Of a stretch of DNA of 64,000 nucleotides, positions 19,101 through 27,494 are shown piece after piece; the stretch's first letter is position 1, and every line of letters starts with the position of its first letter. The translations under genes were made by a program, and so were the position numbers. This stretch comes from Streptomyces tubercidicus (GTDB lineage: Bacteria; Actinomycetota; Actinomycetes; Streptomycetales; Streptomycetaceae): contig NZ_CP114205.1 of NCBI RefSeq assembly GCF_027497495.1, positions 1 through 64,000 on the forward strand, read 5' to 3'. The notes beneath the pieces are model-generated. The model was not told the origin of the DNA. It was given only the letters and a program-made list of their open reading frames with translations, and ran no database searches.

Positions 19101-22100
19101 TGACGGGGTTTGGACTTGGCGGATGCGCAGGAGGGAGTCGTAGATCTCGTAGGTGGTGTTGTAGCCGTTTCCGTCGCCGCGCAGAGTGCCGGTGGAGACC
19201 CAGGGCAGGTCGTTGCCGGCGAGGTGGTAGCCGTAGACGTAGTTGGGGGTCTTCTGGGCGAGGTGGGAGCGGTTGGGGAGCCAGACCTTGGTGACGCGGC
19301 CGAGGGAGTCGTATTCAGTTTCGGTGATCCGGCCGTTGGGGTCGGTCGCTTTGAGGGGAGAGCCTGTGGCCGGGTCAAGCGTGGTGGTGGTCTCGTAGCC
19401 CTTGGCATCGCCGGTGACTTTGGACAGTAGAGGCCCGCTGGTCGCCGGTGTGTAGGTCGTGGTGGTCTTGGTGTGGTCCCGGGCGTCCTTGACGAGGGTA
19501 GGGCGGCCGAGGGCGTCGTAGTCCGTGGTGGCGGTCTTCTGCCAGGTGGGGGTGTTGGCTGTGTCGTAGCTTTTGGCGCGGGCGGTCCACTGGGCGTCGC
19601 CCTTGGTGGGTTTCTGGTTGGCGGACCAGGTGGTGGTGTCGTAGGCGGTGGCGGTGTCGGAGATGACGTCGCCTGGCCTGCTGCTGTCTGCGGGCAGGTC
19701 GAGGTCTGTGTCTGATGTGGTGCAGGGCTTGGCGGTGGTGCGCGTGCGGGAGACCAGGGAGGTCAGGCCGTCATCGTTGCGTGCGTACCAGGTGCGGGTG
19801 CAGGTTTCGTCCCCGTTTTTGGCGTCGTCGCCGCGGTCTTCGGCGGTCTGCGGCATGCCCAGGTCGTCGTAGGTGGTGGCGGTGGTGCGGATCCGGTCGG
19901 TGGGGGTGATGCCGCTGGTGATGGCGGTGCGGGCGTGGGTGGCGCCGGTGCGGGTGAAGTAGGCCTCGGTGTCGGCGTAGGACTTGTGTTGGGTGGCGGT
20001 GCGCTTGGACCAGGGGTCGTTGACGGTGCCGGAGGTGTAGGCGGCGTTGTTGTAGGTCGCTGTTTCGCGGGTGAAGCCCGTGTACTGCTCGCTGTCGGTG
20101 ATGTCGGTGGCTTTGATGCCGGTGACGGTGGCAGTGCGGCGCTTGTCGGGGTCGAGGGTCTTGCCGTCAGCGGCGAGGAGCCGGTCGCCGTTCATACCGC
20201 GCATGTAGACGGTGGTGGTCTTGGACTGTGTGCCGGAGGGGTCGCCGGTGAGGTGGGTGACCTGTTCGTAGCCGCGCCAGAGGGACCAGGTGCGTTCTTT
20301 GGCGGGGGTGAGGGGGTCGTCGTTGTAGTGCCAGGCACCGCCGCCTGAGTAGGTGTAGGTGTGCTGGACGGCGACGGACCCGCCGTGCGGGTCGGTGGTG
20401 GAGACGGAGGTGACTCGGTACTTCTGGAACCAGTCCAGTTGCGGGTCGGCGGAGCCTCCGTTGGGCTTCCAGTAGACGGGGTAGCAGCGTCGGGTGTTGT
20501 GGTCGGCCTTGGGCATGGTCTGGCCGGCAATGCAGTCGGCTTCGGCGTAGCTGACGATGGTCTGTGCGCCGGCTTCGGACGTGACGGTTTTCAGGCGGGG
20601 CTTTTCGAGGGAGAGGATGTTGTCGCTGGCACCGTCGACGCGGTTGGGCTTGAATTCGTGATCGAGCCGGACCGGGCCGAGGGCGATGTCGGTGCCGCGT
20701 TTGCCGGTGTGCTTGATCTCGTCCAGCCACAGGGACTGGTCGGAGGAGTCGCCGGTGTCGCCGGGATCGAGGTACTGCTGCTTGAGGTTCCAGGCGTCGA
20801 TCGGCGCATAGCCGGGGGTGGTGGCGGTGGTGTCCCAGGCGTAGGTGGTGAGGCTGGTGAGGCGCTTGCGGGTGAAGAAGGTGGGGGCGACGTTGCCGGT
20901 GCATTTGTCGTCGTCCTTGCAGACGGCGTCGAAGGGTACGTCGGGCCAGTTGTCGCGGGTGTCCTTGGTCAGGGAGTCACAGCCGTCTCCTGTGGCGGTG
21001 CAGCGCTCGGTGTAGTTGAGGACGACCTTGTTGGAGGCGGCGGGGGTGGCGGAGAACAGGGAGCCGGCGCGCTGGCCGTAGCGGATTTCTTTGAGGTAGC
21101 CGCCGCGGGTGTAGGGGGTGGCGGTGTTGTCGTCGCCGAGCTTGTCGTAGTTGTTGGTTTCGGCCTGGTACCAGTAGGTCATGGCGTTGGCGTGGGTGTC
21201 CTGGACGAGGTCCAGGTTCCAGCGCCAGGCCTGTTTCTTGTCGCGTTTGGCGAACGTGGTGCCGTTGTCGTAGCCGGGCTCGTCCTTGTCGTCGCCGAAG
21301 ACGGGGGCGGTCCATACCGAGTCGGTGCGGTCGTCGGCTCCGGCTCCTGGGAGCTTGTTCAGACCGAAGGTGTAGGTGGTGCCGTCTGCTGTGGTGACGG
21401 TCCAGTATTCGCCGTTGTCGTCACTGTTGTCGGCACCTGTGTGGTGGGTGACGAGGGAGGCGTCGTCGTTCTTCAGGTGCCAGTGGCCGGTGGTGTCGTC
21501 CTTGACGAGTTCGGTGGCCTTGCCGTTCAGCACGAGTGAGGCGTTGTCGTACTTCCAGCACTGGTCGAACTTGTCGTCCTGGCCGTCGTCGTCGCAGGAG
21601 CCGTACTTGCGCTCGATGTAGGAGGAGGTGAGGTCGAAGCCTTCGCCGATCGTGGTGCCCTGGTTGTTGGTGCTGGCGGTGCGGCCGTCGACGCTGCCGG
21701 AGTCGTAGGAGATGTTCAGGTCCGGAGTTGGTCCGGCTGCGGCCGGTGGAGTGCGCAGGGGGTAGGACCAGGTGAAGGAGCCGGAGGAACCGCCGGCTTC
21801 CCAGGTGGAGGAGGCTGCGAGCGGGGTGGCTTTGTAGTCGCCTGCCCCGGATTTGGTGCCGGCGGCCAGAGCGAGCACCATCTTCCGGCCGCCGGCACCT
21901 GCCTTGAATGTGAGGGGGGCGGTGATCTGCTGGCGGGCGCGCTGGTTGGTGAAGCGCTGGGGGCTCAGATGGCGGCATGCTGGCTTGTCTGGCGTGGTGA
22001 GTGCACAGGTCGGCAGGCTCATCAGGCGCAGTCGGCCGGCGTAGTCACCGCCGTAGGCGGAGGCGAAGGCCGCGTAGTTGATGCCGATCTGGGTGCTGCC

Positions 22101-22598
22101 CCCGCGGGCCGGCCCGGTGGCGGTGAGAACCACGCCCTTGAGGCCCAGGGCGTGTGAGGTGTCCTGCCCCAGGACTGCGACCTCGATCGTGTTGGCGCCG
22201 CGGGTGGTGCGTTTGGTGGGCTTGGTCAGGGTGATGGGCAGGTCACCGGGCTTGGCTTTGGCGTGAGCGACCGTGGTGGTGAGGCGGGCCGTTCCAGTGG
22301 TTGGCCAGGTGGTGGTGCGCTGTTGGTCGGTGCGAGCACGCTGTCGGTCGGCCGTGTCGGCTGCCGCTGCCTTGCGTAACTGGGCGGCGGTGCGGGGATC
22401 AGGTTTGGCAGTGAGAGGTTTGGTGCTGGCTGCGCGTGGTGCGGTGAGGCTGGGGCGGCCCAGGGGGTCAGGGGCGGCGGCGAAGGCGACGGGCGAGATC
22501 AGGCCTGGCAGAAGGGTGAAGCTCAGTGTGACGGCGATGCGCTGGGTCCAGCGGCGCCCTCTGGGGGGCGTGGAGCGCGGCAGGTCGGTGGTGTACAT
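16101..22598 (-). CDS. Secreted Rhs/YD-repeat polymorphic toxin
   Basis: About 2,165 residues from the ATG at 22598, which is preceded by AAGGAGAA. A signal peptide lies near residues 15-45 (RIAVTLSFTLLPGLISPVAF). A long N-terminal region leads into many YD/Rhs repeats (YDALGRPT, YDSLGRVT, YDLFGRQT) and then the Rhs core end (YDPLTGAFLSVDPL ... NPTTNSDPTGLG). The variable C-terminal toxin of about 270 residues ends in a helical segment with HERQHVMQ, an HExxH-type zinc metallopeptidase motif, followed by EHAWERAAYASE. The Rhs shell should encapsulate the toxin for release to competitors. It is flanked by the immunity candidate downstream and the LamG protein upstream. The reading frame is intact. 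Confidence 0.9.
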   Translation of the reverse strand: MYTTDLPRSTPPRGRRWTQRIAVTLSFTLLPGLISPVAFAAAPDPLGRPSLTAPRAASTKPLTAKPDPRTAAQLRKAAAADTADRQRARTDQQRTTTWPTTGTARLTTTVAHAKAKPGDLPITLTKPTKRTTRGANTIEVAVLGQDTSHALGLKGVVLTATGPARGGSTQIGINYAAFASAYGGDYAGRLRLMSLPTCALTTPDKPACRHLSPQRFTNQRARQQITAPLTFKAGAGGRKMVLALAAGTKSGAGDYKATPLAASSTWEAGGSSGSFTWSYPLRTPPAAAGPTPDLNISYDSGSVDGRTASTNNQGTTIGEGFDLTSSYIERKYGSCDDDGQDDKFDQCWKYDNASLVLNGKATELVKDDTTGHWHLKNDDASLVTHHTGADNSDDNGEYWTVTTADGTTYTFGLNKLPGAGADDRTDSVWTAPVFGDDKDEPGYDNGTTFAKRDKKQAWRWNLDLVQDTHANAMTYWYQAETNNYDKLGDDNTATPYTRGGYLKEIRYGQRAGSLFSATPAASNKVVLNYTERCTATGDGCDSLTKDTRDNWPDVPFDAVCKDDDKCTGNVAPTFFTRKRLTSLTTYAWDTTATTPGYAPIDAWNLKQQYLDPGDTGDSSDQSLWLDEIKHTGKRGTDIALGPVRLDHEFKPNRVDGASDNILSLEKPRLKTVTSEAGAQTIVSYAEADCIAGQTMPKADHNTRRCYPVYWKPNGGSADPQLDWFQKYRVTSVSTTDPHGGSVAVQHTYTYSGGGAWHYNDDPLTPAKERTWSLWRGYEQVTHLTGDPSGTQSKTTTVYMRGMNGDRLLAADGKTLDPDKRRTATVTGIKATDITDSEQYTGFTRETATYNNAAYTSGTVNDPWSKRTATQHKSYADTEAYFTRTGATHARTAITSGITPTDRIRTTATTYDDLGMPQTAEDRGDDAKNGDETCTRTWYARNDDGLTSLVSRTRTTAKPCTTSDTDLDLPADSSRPGDVISDTATAYDTTTWSANQKPTKGDAQWTARAKSYDTANTPTWQKTATTDYDALGRPTLVKDARDHTKTTTTYTPATSGPLLSKVTGDAKGYETTTTLDPATGSPLKATDPNGRITETEYDSLGRVTKVWLPNRSHLAQKTPNYVYGYHLAGNDLPWVSTGTLRGDGNGYNTTYEIYDSLLRIRQVQTPSPTGGRLIALTLYDSRGFASSTQSDIWDEKNDPSGTAVQTEGSQAPTQTDTTYDGAERPIKAVTRNYGIARWTTQTTYTGDTTSTTAPLGGQAVATVTDARGQTTQRLDYDGPTPTGTDYVATNYTYTAGGQPRTVTGPVAGTDTTKPTWSHTYDLFGRQTATADPDKGTTSTAYDDLDQVTTVTDAENRTLVHAYDELGRKTGTWQGSKTDANKLTAWTFDALAKGQPDASIRYEEGAGGKAYIQKVTRYDSLYQATESQLSLPESDPLVKAGVPKTLSTTTGYRLDGTISQASQPAVAGLPAETVSYTYNATGKQLTAKGTTGYLQGADYAPAGDLRRLTLGTNAGTSAKNTYLGYDYEPGTRRLTRSYVTDDTHPYRLQDLVFRQDDAGNVTSISDATTLGGTGKIDNQCFAYDGYRRLSEAWTPKTDDCSAGGRTSTNLTGAAPYWTSYTYNSAGQRKQQVQHATSGDTITTYSYGTPSKQPHPLTSTETNGKTQTYTYDKTGNTIQRPGSKANQALHWNSEGKLSSATEPDNTGTPSTTGYLYDANGDLLIRRAATDGVTTLYFGDTEIRLTTKGALSGLRYYTAAGKNIAVRTATGGASTKLTFLAADHHGTSSLAIDAGTFSYAKRYTTPFGAPRGTAPTAWPDDKSFLGAPADTGTGLTHIGAREYDPLTGAFLSVDPLLETDKPQTLNGYSYSSNNPTTNSDPTGLGNADCMTGVMQHCNNGVPGSGSVYHPERERHSGCSVGCYSGGSSGTAYTSSAGSVNSGHWGSTCNRFSCNKRWLSGPRGDDKDWLGGILTGIVDTATVGCQVFQIFGSVNCAGDAIREEMAGSGVGLETSAFSDGVRLGATFTPVPGAGFFKTGELAVGGMLARRGKNIGPFQELPIPMQKRTVKKVAQRAGVGLDGVKVKINRDADLVGRMLYGHTAPNRTITLYPDAFSSAENLTKTIGHERQHVMQIDTYGPATSLEQEHAWERAAYASEGQFWNYYNGRLG

Positions 22599-22747
22599 GT
22601 GGGTTCTCCTTGCGCCCGCTGTTGCGGGGCGCCGGTCATCAGCCCGGTGGTGCAAGCCGGGGCAGCGTGAGGTAGGTGGAGAGACTGCGTGTTGCGGCGG
22701 CAGTCGGGACGGCTGCGCGGCTGCCGTCCCGACTGCTGTTGCTCCGC

Positions 22748-25700
22748 TCAGGCGTCGTCAGGGGCTGCCAGCACCTGGGAGCGGACCTGATCTGCGGTCA
22801 TTGCGCCGGTCCACACGCGCAGTTCGGCCAAGGCCCCGGGGAGGTAGTGGCTGGTGGTGCCGGCCAGGCGGGCGTTGCCTGCGGTGAGGTCTCCGCTGCC
22901 TTGCTGGGGGGTGGCGAAGCCTGCTTCACCTTCGGGTTGCTGTGGGAACTGGCCGATGTATAGATGGGTCATGCCCAGCTGCTGTTGGCCGTCGTCGTCG
23001 GTGAAGGTCTCGGCGGCGTCGAAGACTCCGGTGAGGTCCACCCAGCTGTTGAGTTCCTTGGGGCTGATGGGTTCTTGTGCGGTGACCAGGCCGGTGTCGG
23101 TTACTTTGCCGGTGGCGTCGACGGCGGTGCGGCCGAACTTCCACAGGTAGGTGTCGGCTGCTGGTTTCTCCACCCACAGGGCCCAGGAGGATTCCTTGCC
23201 TGCCGGTGCGGCCTGGGAGAAGACCGCGGCGCGGTAGCCGACGGGTTGTTTGGCGAGGCCGGCTGAGTCCAGGCGGACTCGGGCGGAGACTGTGAAGGAT
23301 CCTGTCTCGTCGACGACGGGCCCGGTGGCGGTTGCGTAGCCGGTGGAGCCGTTGAGGACCAGGGACTGGTCCTGGCCGTCCTCGTCCTTCAAAGAGGCGC
23401 CCGTGGCGGAGAATTTCAGCGGACCGCGGCCGTAGGGGAAGCCGGTGCTGCTCGGGTCGTCGGGGTCTTCGGGGCTTTCGCGGACGCTTGCGCCCTGGGA
23501 GATGGCGGCGTCCCAGTGCCCGACGAGTTCATTGGCAGGGACGCCGTCCTGCTCAAGGGCAGCTTCCTGGTGCAGTTCGTCGGCGTTCAGCGGGCGCTGC
23601 CACAGGGCAACTTCGTCGATGCGGCCGCGCCAGTTCTCGCCGTAGAGGTCGGCGACCTTGCTGCGGCCGAACTGCAGTCCTTCGGAGGCCGTCCACGGCT
23701 TGTAGGTGCTGACGGTGCTTGCGGTGACGGGTTGGCCCTGGGGGCGTCCGTTGACGAAGAGCTGGATGGTGTCGTTCTTCGGGTCGGCGTCGTGCTGGGT
23801 GTCGAAGACGCCGGCCAGGTGGGTCCAGACTCGCGTTGTGGGATTGGGGCTGTCGGCCGGGGAGCGGATATAGGAGGCGGTCTTGCTGTCCTGGTCGGTG
23901 CGGTTGAACACCCACTTGCGGGTGGTGGCGGAGTAGTACAGCGTGAAGGCCGAGGCGTGTTCGCCCGGTTCGGTGAGCACCACGTGGTTCGCCGTGGTGT
24001 CGGTGAGGTAGACCCAGGCGGAGACGGTGAACGAATCTCCGGTGTTGAGGGCTGGTGTGCTGGTGGCCGCGTAGCCGTGTTGTTTGTTCGGGTCGGCGCT
24101 GTCCATCCACAGGGAGTAGTCGTGGGCGCCGCGGCGGGCGAGTGTGGACCAGCCGGCACCGGTGGTGTAGAGGGTGGCGTTGTGGCGGGTTCCCACGGTG
24201 GCTCTGTCGGCGGCGGTGGTGATGGCCGAGCCGGGAGGGGCGTCGTCGAAGTGCCAGCGGCCGGTGTTGCCTTCGGCGGGCGAGGCCTTGAAGACGTATT
24301 CGCTGGGTGGTCCGTAGCGGACGCGGCCGTCGGCGTCGAGGTCGGTGGCTTCGACGGAGAGGACCTGGGTACCGGGCAGTGACGGGGTGACGTCCTTGAC
24401 GGCGGGGGTGGCTCCGCTGACGGTCTTTGCGCCCTTCTTCGACGTGGTCAGCAGGCGGTAGCGGTAGCCTTTGACGCCGGATTCGCCGCTGTGGGGCTTG
24501 AAGGTGAAGGCGCCGGCGATGCCGGGACCGCCCTTGGGTTCGCACAGGCTGGTGGTGCATTCGGTATACGGGCCGGTGCTGGTGATCTGTGGCGCCTTGG
24601 GGGCGCTGGTGTCGATCTTCAGGTAGCACCAGGAGGAGTAGGGGGAGAACAGGTCACCGGACTTGGATCCGTAGTACCAGTGGGACTGGGTGCGGGACTT
24701 GAAGCGGTAGAGGCCGCCGTCGGCGCGCTGGCTTGTGACGGCTTTTTCCAGGGTGCCGTCAGGGTCCCAGCCCTTGTCGGGTTTGTAGTCGCTCCAGACC
24801 TTGTCCCATGAGCTGCCGTTCTTGCGTTCCATCCAGAACTCGGCCTGCAGTGAGCCTTTTTCTTCGCCGTTCTTGGGCTGCACTTTCGTTTGGACGCGTG
24901 CCTGGACGGTGGGGGTGGCGGTGGTGACGGTCAGCGGGTCGGAGGAGGAGGTGCGGCAGTAGGCGGTGGTGCCCGTTGCGGGGATGGCGCCGACGGAGGT
25001 CGGCAGGCCTGGCCGGGGCACGTAGTTGACCTTGAGCTCGGCGTTGTCGTCGAAGCGCTTCCACGCCCGGGGTTCGCTCTCGTCCGTTGCGCGCAGCATC
25101 AGCGTCAGGCGGTGGATCTTGCCGTCGGCGAAAGAGCGGACGGTGGAGGCGAGGTTTTCGTCGCTCTCCTGGGGGTTGTCGTTGAACTCCACCCAGGTGT
25201 CCGGCTGCGCGGGTGAGCAGTTCTTGTCGCGTCCGGCGGAGATGTAGCGGTCGCCCATGTGGTCGAGCGTCTTGGGTCCGGGCCAGCGGGTGCCTTCGGA
25301 GATGTTGTCGGTGCGCTTGAGGTCGACCCAGTACGGGGTGCAGTTGAACGACCAGGTCTCGTGGGCCCGGAAGGTGGCGTCGATAACGTACTTGCCGCTG
25401 AGCTTGGTCGGGGCGAACTCGAAGTACATGCGGTCGGTGTAACCGGAGCCGCAGTAGTAGCCGTCGGCGTTGCCGCACTTGCCGACGCCCATGGGCTTGT
25501 CGAACTGCCAGAACTTGTCGCCGTCGGAGGAGAGTTTGGTGCGCTCGGACACTCCGAGGCCGACGGGCGGGTCGATGTAGACGGGGTAGACGGTGTCCTT
25601 GCCGCGCAGCAGGTCCAGGTCCGGTGCGACGGAGACAGCGCTTGCGGTGACGGTGACGGGCAGCTCGGCGCTGGCGGCCCCATCCCCCGGGTGCGTGGGG

Positions 25701-26506
25701 TCGCCCCCTTCGGTGCCTGGCTGCTCGGCGGCCGTCGGCTGTGAGGGTTTCCCGCCTCGCTGTTCGGCAGCTTTGGACTTGGGTGAGGGAGGCAGTGTGC
25801 CGCCTGCTGAGTCCCACATCTGACCAGCTGGTCCGGTGAAGACGGCGTTGCCGTCGGAGTCGACGGCGCGCAGGCCACCGCCGGCACCGGGGATGACGCT
25901 GAGGCCCTTGGCGGAGGCGGTGAGCTTGATGTTTTCCAGCTCGGGGCTGTGCGCAGCTTCGGCTGTTTTGACGACGAGAACCTCGCGGTATCCCTCGGCG
26001 GTTGCCGTGAGCTGCAGGTCAACGTCCTTGAGGACATGGGCGTACGTGGCGGTTGCCCCGTTCAGCGCCGGGGTGGGTAGCGTGCCCGGCCAGCCGAACT
26101 TCATGGACTGCTCGTCCGTGCCTAACTGCAGCATGCCTGCCCCGGGCCCGCCGCCGGAGAAGTCCAGGTTCACCACTGCGGACTTCGGGCCTACGGTCCC
26201 GTCGGTGCGGCGTACCAGTGTGGTGTCGATGTTCTGCCACGAGCCGTCAGGTGCCTTTGCTCGCTGGGGCGTCGTGGACTGTGTCAGTGTGAACGTTCCG
26301 TCAGGATTAGCGACGGTCTGCGAGTACTCGGTGCGCTCTGACGTGACCTCCACCGGCTCGCCGGTCGCCCCGGCTCGCTGCAGTGCGGACTGCGTCATGG
26401 TCGAGGTCTTGCCGGCTGCGGTGGCTTGCGGTGGCGCGAGCGCGAGCACCGGAAGCGACGTCAGGAGCGCCGCGGTGGTGACGCTGGCTATGCCGCGTCT
26501 GGTCAT
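22748..26506 (-). CDS. Secreted LamG-domain protein, partner of the Rhs toxin
   Basis: About 1,252 residues from the ATG at 26506, with GAAGAAG upstream. A signal peptide (SVTTAALLTSLPVLALA) is followed by a DNRLRE/LamG-type surface protein layout. The C-terminal half holds two concanavalin/LamG-like jelly rolls: FTVSAWVYLTDTTANHVVLT ... GRIDEVALWQRPLNADEL, and FTVSARVRLDSAG ... GALAELRVWTGAMTADQV. Such proteins commonly precede Rhs toxins in Streptomyces and may help cell-surface display or delivery. The Rhs start lies 150 bp downstream on the same strand, so the two probably form one operon. Confidence 0.85.
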   Translation of the reverse strand: MTRRGIASVTTAALLTSLPVLALAPPQATAAGKTSTMTQSALQRAGATGEPVEVTSERTEYSQTVANPDGTFTLTQSTTPQRAKAPDGSWQNIDTTLVRRTDGTVGPKSAVVNLDFSGGGPGAGMLQLGTDEQSMKFGWPGTLPTPALNGATATYAHVLKDVDLQLTATAEGYREVLVVKTAEAAHSPELENIKLTASAKGLSVIPGAGGGLRAVDSDGNAVFTGPAGQMWDSAGGTLPPSPKSKAAEQRGGKPSQPTAAEQPGTEGGDPTHPGDGAASAELPVTVTASAVSVAPDLDLLRGKDTVYPVYIDPPVGLGVSERTKLSSDGDKFWQFDKPMGVGKCGNADGYYCGSGYTDRMYFEFAPTKLSGKYVIDATFRAHETWSFNCTPYWVDLKRTDNISEGTRWPGPKTLDHMGDRYISAGRDKNCSPAQPDTWVEFNDNPQESDENLASTVRSFADGKIHRLTLMLRATDESEPRAWKRFDDNAELKVNYVPRPGLPTSVGAIPATGTTAYCRTSSSDPLTVTTATPTVQARVQTKVQPKNGEEKGSLQAEFWMERKNGSSWDKVWSDYKPDKGWDPDGTLEKAVTSQRADGGLYRFKSRTQSHWYYGSKSGDLFSPYSSWCYLKIDTSAPKAPQITSTGPYTECTTSLCEPKGGPGIAGAFTFKPHSGESGVKGYRYRLLTTSKKGAKTVSGATPAVKDVTPSLPGTQVLSVEATDLDADGRVRYGPPSEYVFKASPAEGNTGRWHFDDAPPGSAITTAADRATVGTRHNATLYTTGAGWSTLARRGAHDYSLWMDSADPNKQHGYAATSTPALNTGDSFTVSAWVYLTDTTANHVVLTEPGEHASAFTLYYSATTRKWVFNRTDQDSKTASYIRSPADSPNPTTRVWTHLAGVFDTQHDADPKNDTIQLFVNGRPQGQPVTASTVSTYKPWTASEGLQFGRSKVADLYGENWRGRIDEVALWQRPLNADELHQEAALEQDGVPANELVGHWDAAISQGASVRESPEDPDDPSSTGFPYGRGPLKFSATGASLKDEDGQDQSLVLNGSTGYATATGPVVDETGSFTVSARVRLDSAGLAKQPVGYRAAVFSQAAPAGKESSWALWVEKPAADTYLWKFGRTAVDATGKVTDTGLVTAQEPISPKELNSWVDLTGVFDAAETFTDDDGQQQLGMTHLYIGQFPQQPEGEAGFATPQQGSGDLTAGNARLAGTTSHYLPGALAELRVWTGAMTADQVRSQVLAAPDDA

Positions 26507-26627
26507 GCTTCTTCGTGCACCGTGAATCCGGTGCCCCCACCCCAAACTCACAGTCCCCACCCTGAGTTCATATTCATTCACAGAAACTTCACAGCTGCGC
26601 GAGTTAACCCCGCCCCCAGTTCCACCG

Positions 26628-27151
26628 TCAAGCGTGACCCCCGTCACGTGACCAATACGCGTCATCGCCGCCCGGGCCGCCTCGGCGGCGCCACCGCACC
26701 CCTGATCCGACGTTGCCGCCGACCCTGGTGTGCTTGGCCTGCAGCACAATGCGGCCTCGCTGCCGGCCGCCGCCGATGACGTCGGCGGCCTGGTCGCCCT
26801 GACGGCCGACTTTGCGGGCCGACCAGCCGTCGCGGGTGAGCAGATCACGCAGCGCGATGTCGGATTCCTGGTCGTTCATGGCGTCGACTTCGGCGAGCGT
26901 GATCCGCAGCAGCGCAAGCATGGCGGTGCGGGTTCGTTGTGTGCGTGTGGAGCGCAGAATGCGCCATAGTCCGTACCCGAGGCCGCCAGCTGTGAGGGCG
27001 CCCAAAGGGGCCATGCGCGGACCACTGCACGGCGCGCGGCGAAAGCCGTCTGCACCACCAAGGTCAGTGCCGCCACGGCAATGACAGCAGCCGCAATGTG
27101 CTCGCCAGTACCGCGCGGCTTCCGCAGCCGCGGCCGACGCCTGGCCATCAC
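26628..27151 (-). pseudogene. Membrane-anchored Mrr-like restriction nuclease, frameshifted
   Basis: From the ATG at 27151, an N-terminus with a hydrophobic helix (HIAAAVIAVAALTLVVQTAF) loses frame near 27000. It continues as LGALTAGGLGYGLWRILRS ... IALRDLLTRDGWSARKVG and then GDQAADVIGGG ... RIVLQAKH. The last part matches the Mrr-type catalytic core (D...QAKH) of type IV enzymes that cut modified DNA. After GGNVGS the sequence no longer follows the family, so the tail is also lost. Likely non-functional. Confidence 0.75.
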
Positions 27152-27494
27152 CGCGTGGCCGACGGAGATGCCGCAGGCCGCGGCGAGACCGGATGGCCGG
27201 CTGCTTCCTCGCCTCCGAAGCCGAAGACCTGCCCCCGAAGCCAGACCCTGCGATGAGTCCGGCGATCATCCAGCCGCTCGTCTTCTTCCCCGCGGGCGCG
27301 GGTTGCGCAGGAAGGGCTTCCGCCGGCCACCATCGGTCCCGCTGCAAGAGCGGGGCCTCATCCGTCGTGGAGCAGGCGGACTCACATGGCGAAAAAAGGA
27401 GCGTGTTCGAATGTGCTCAGGCCGGCAGACGCACCCGAGCAGCCAGGGCGGACTGTGGTGCCCCACAGGTGCGGGTCGCTTCGTGAGCGCGGCT

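Noticed and set aside
17703-21539. Long plus-strand open frames opposite the Rhs gene (up to 392 residues)
   Set aside because: Glycine/valine-rich low-complexity sequence expected antisense to a high-GC gene; the minus strand has the clear Rhs repeats.
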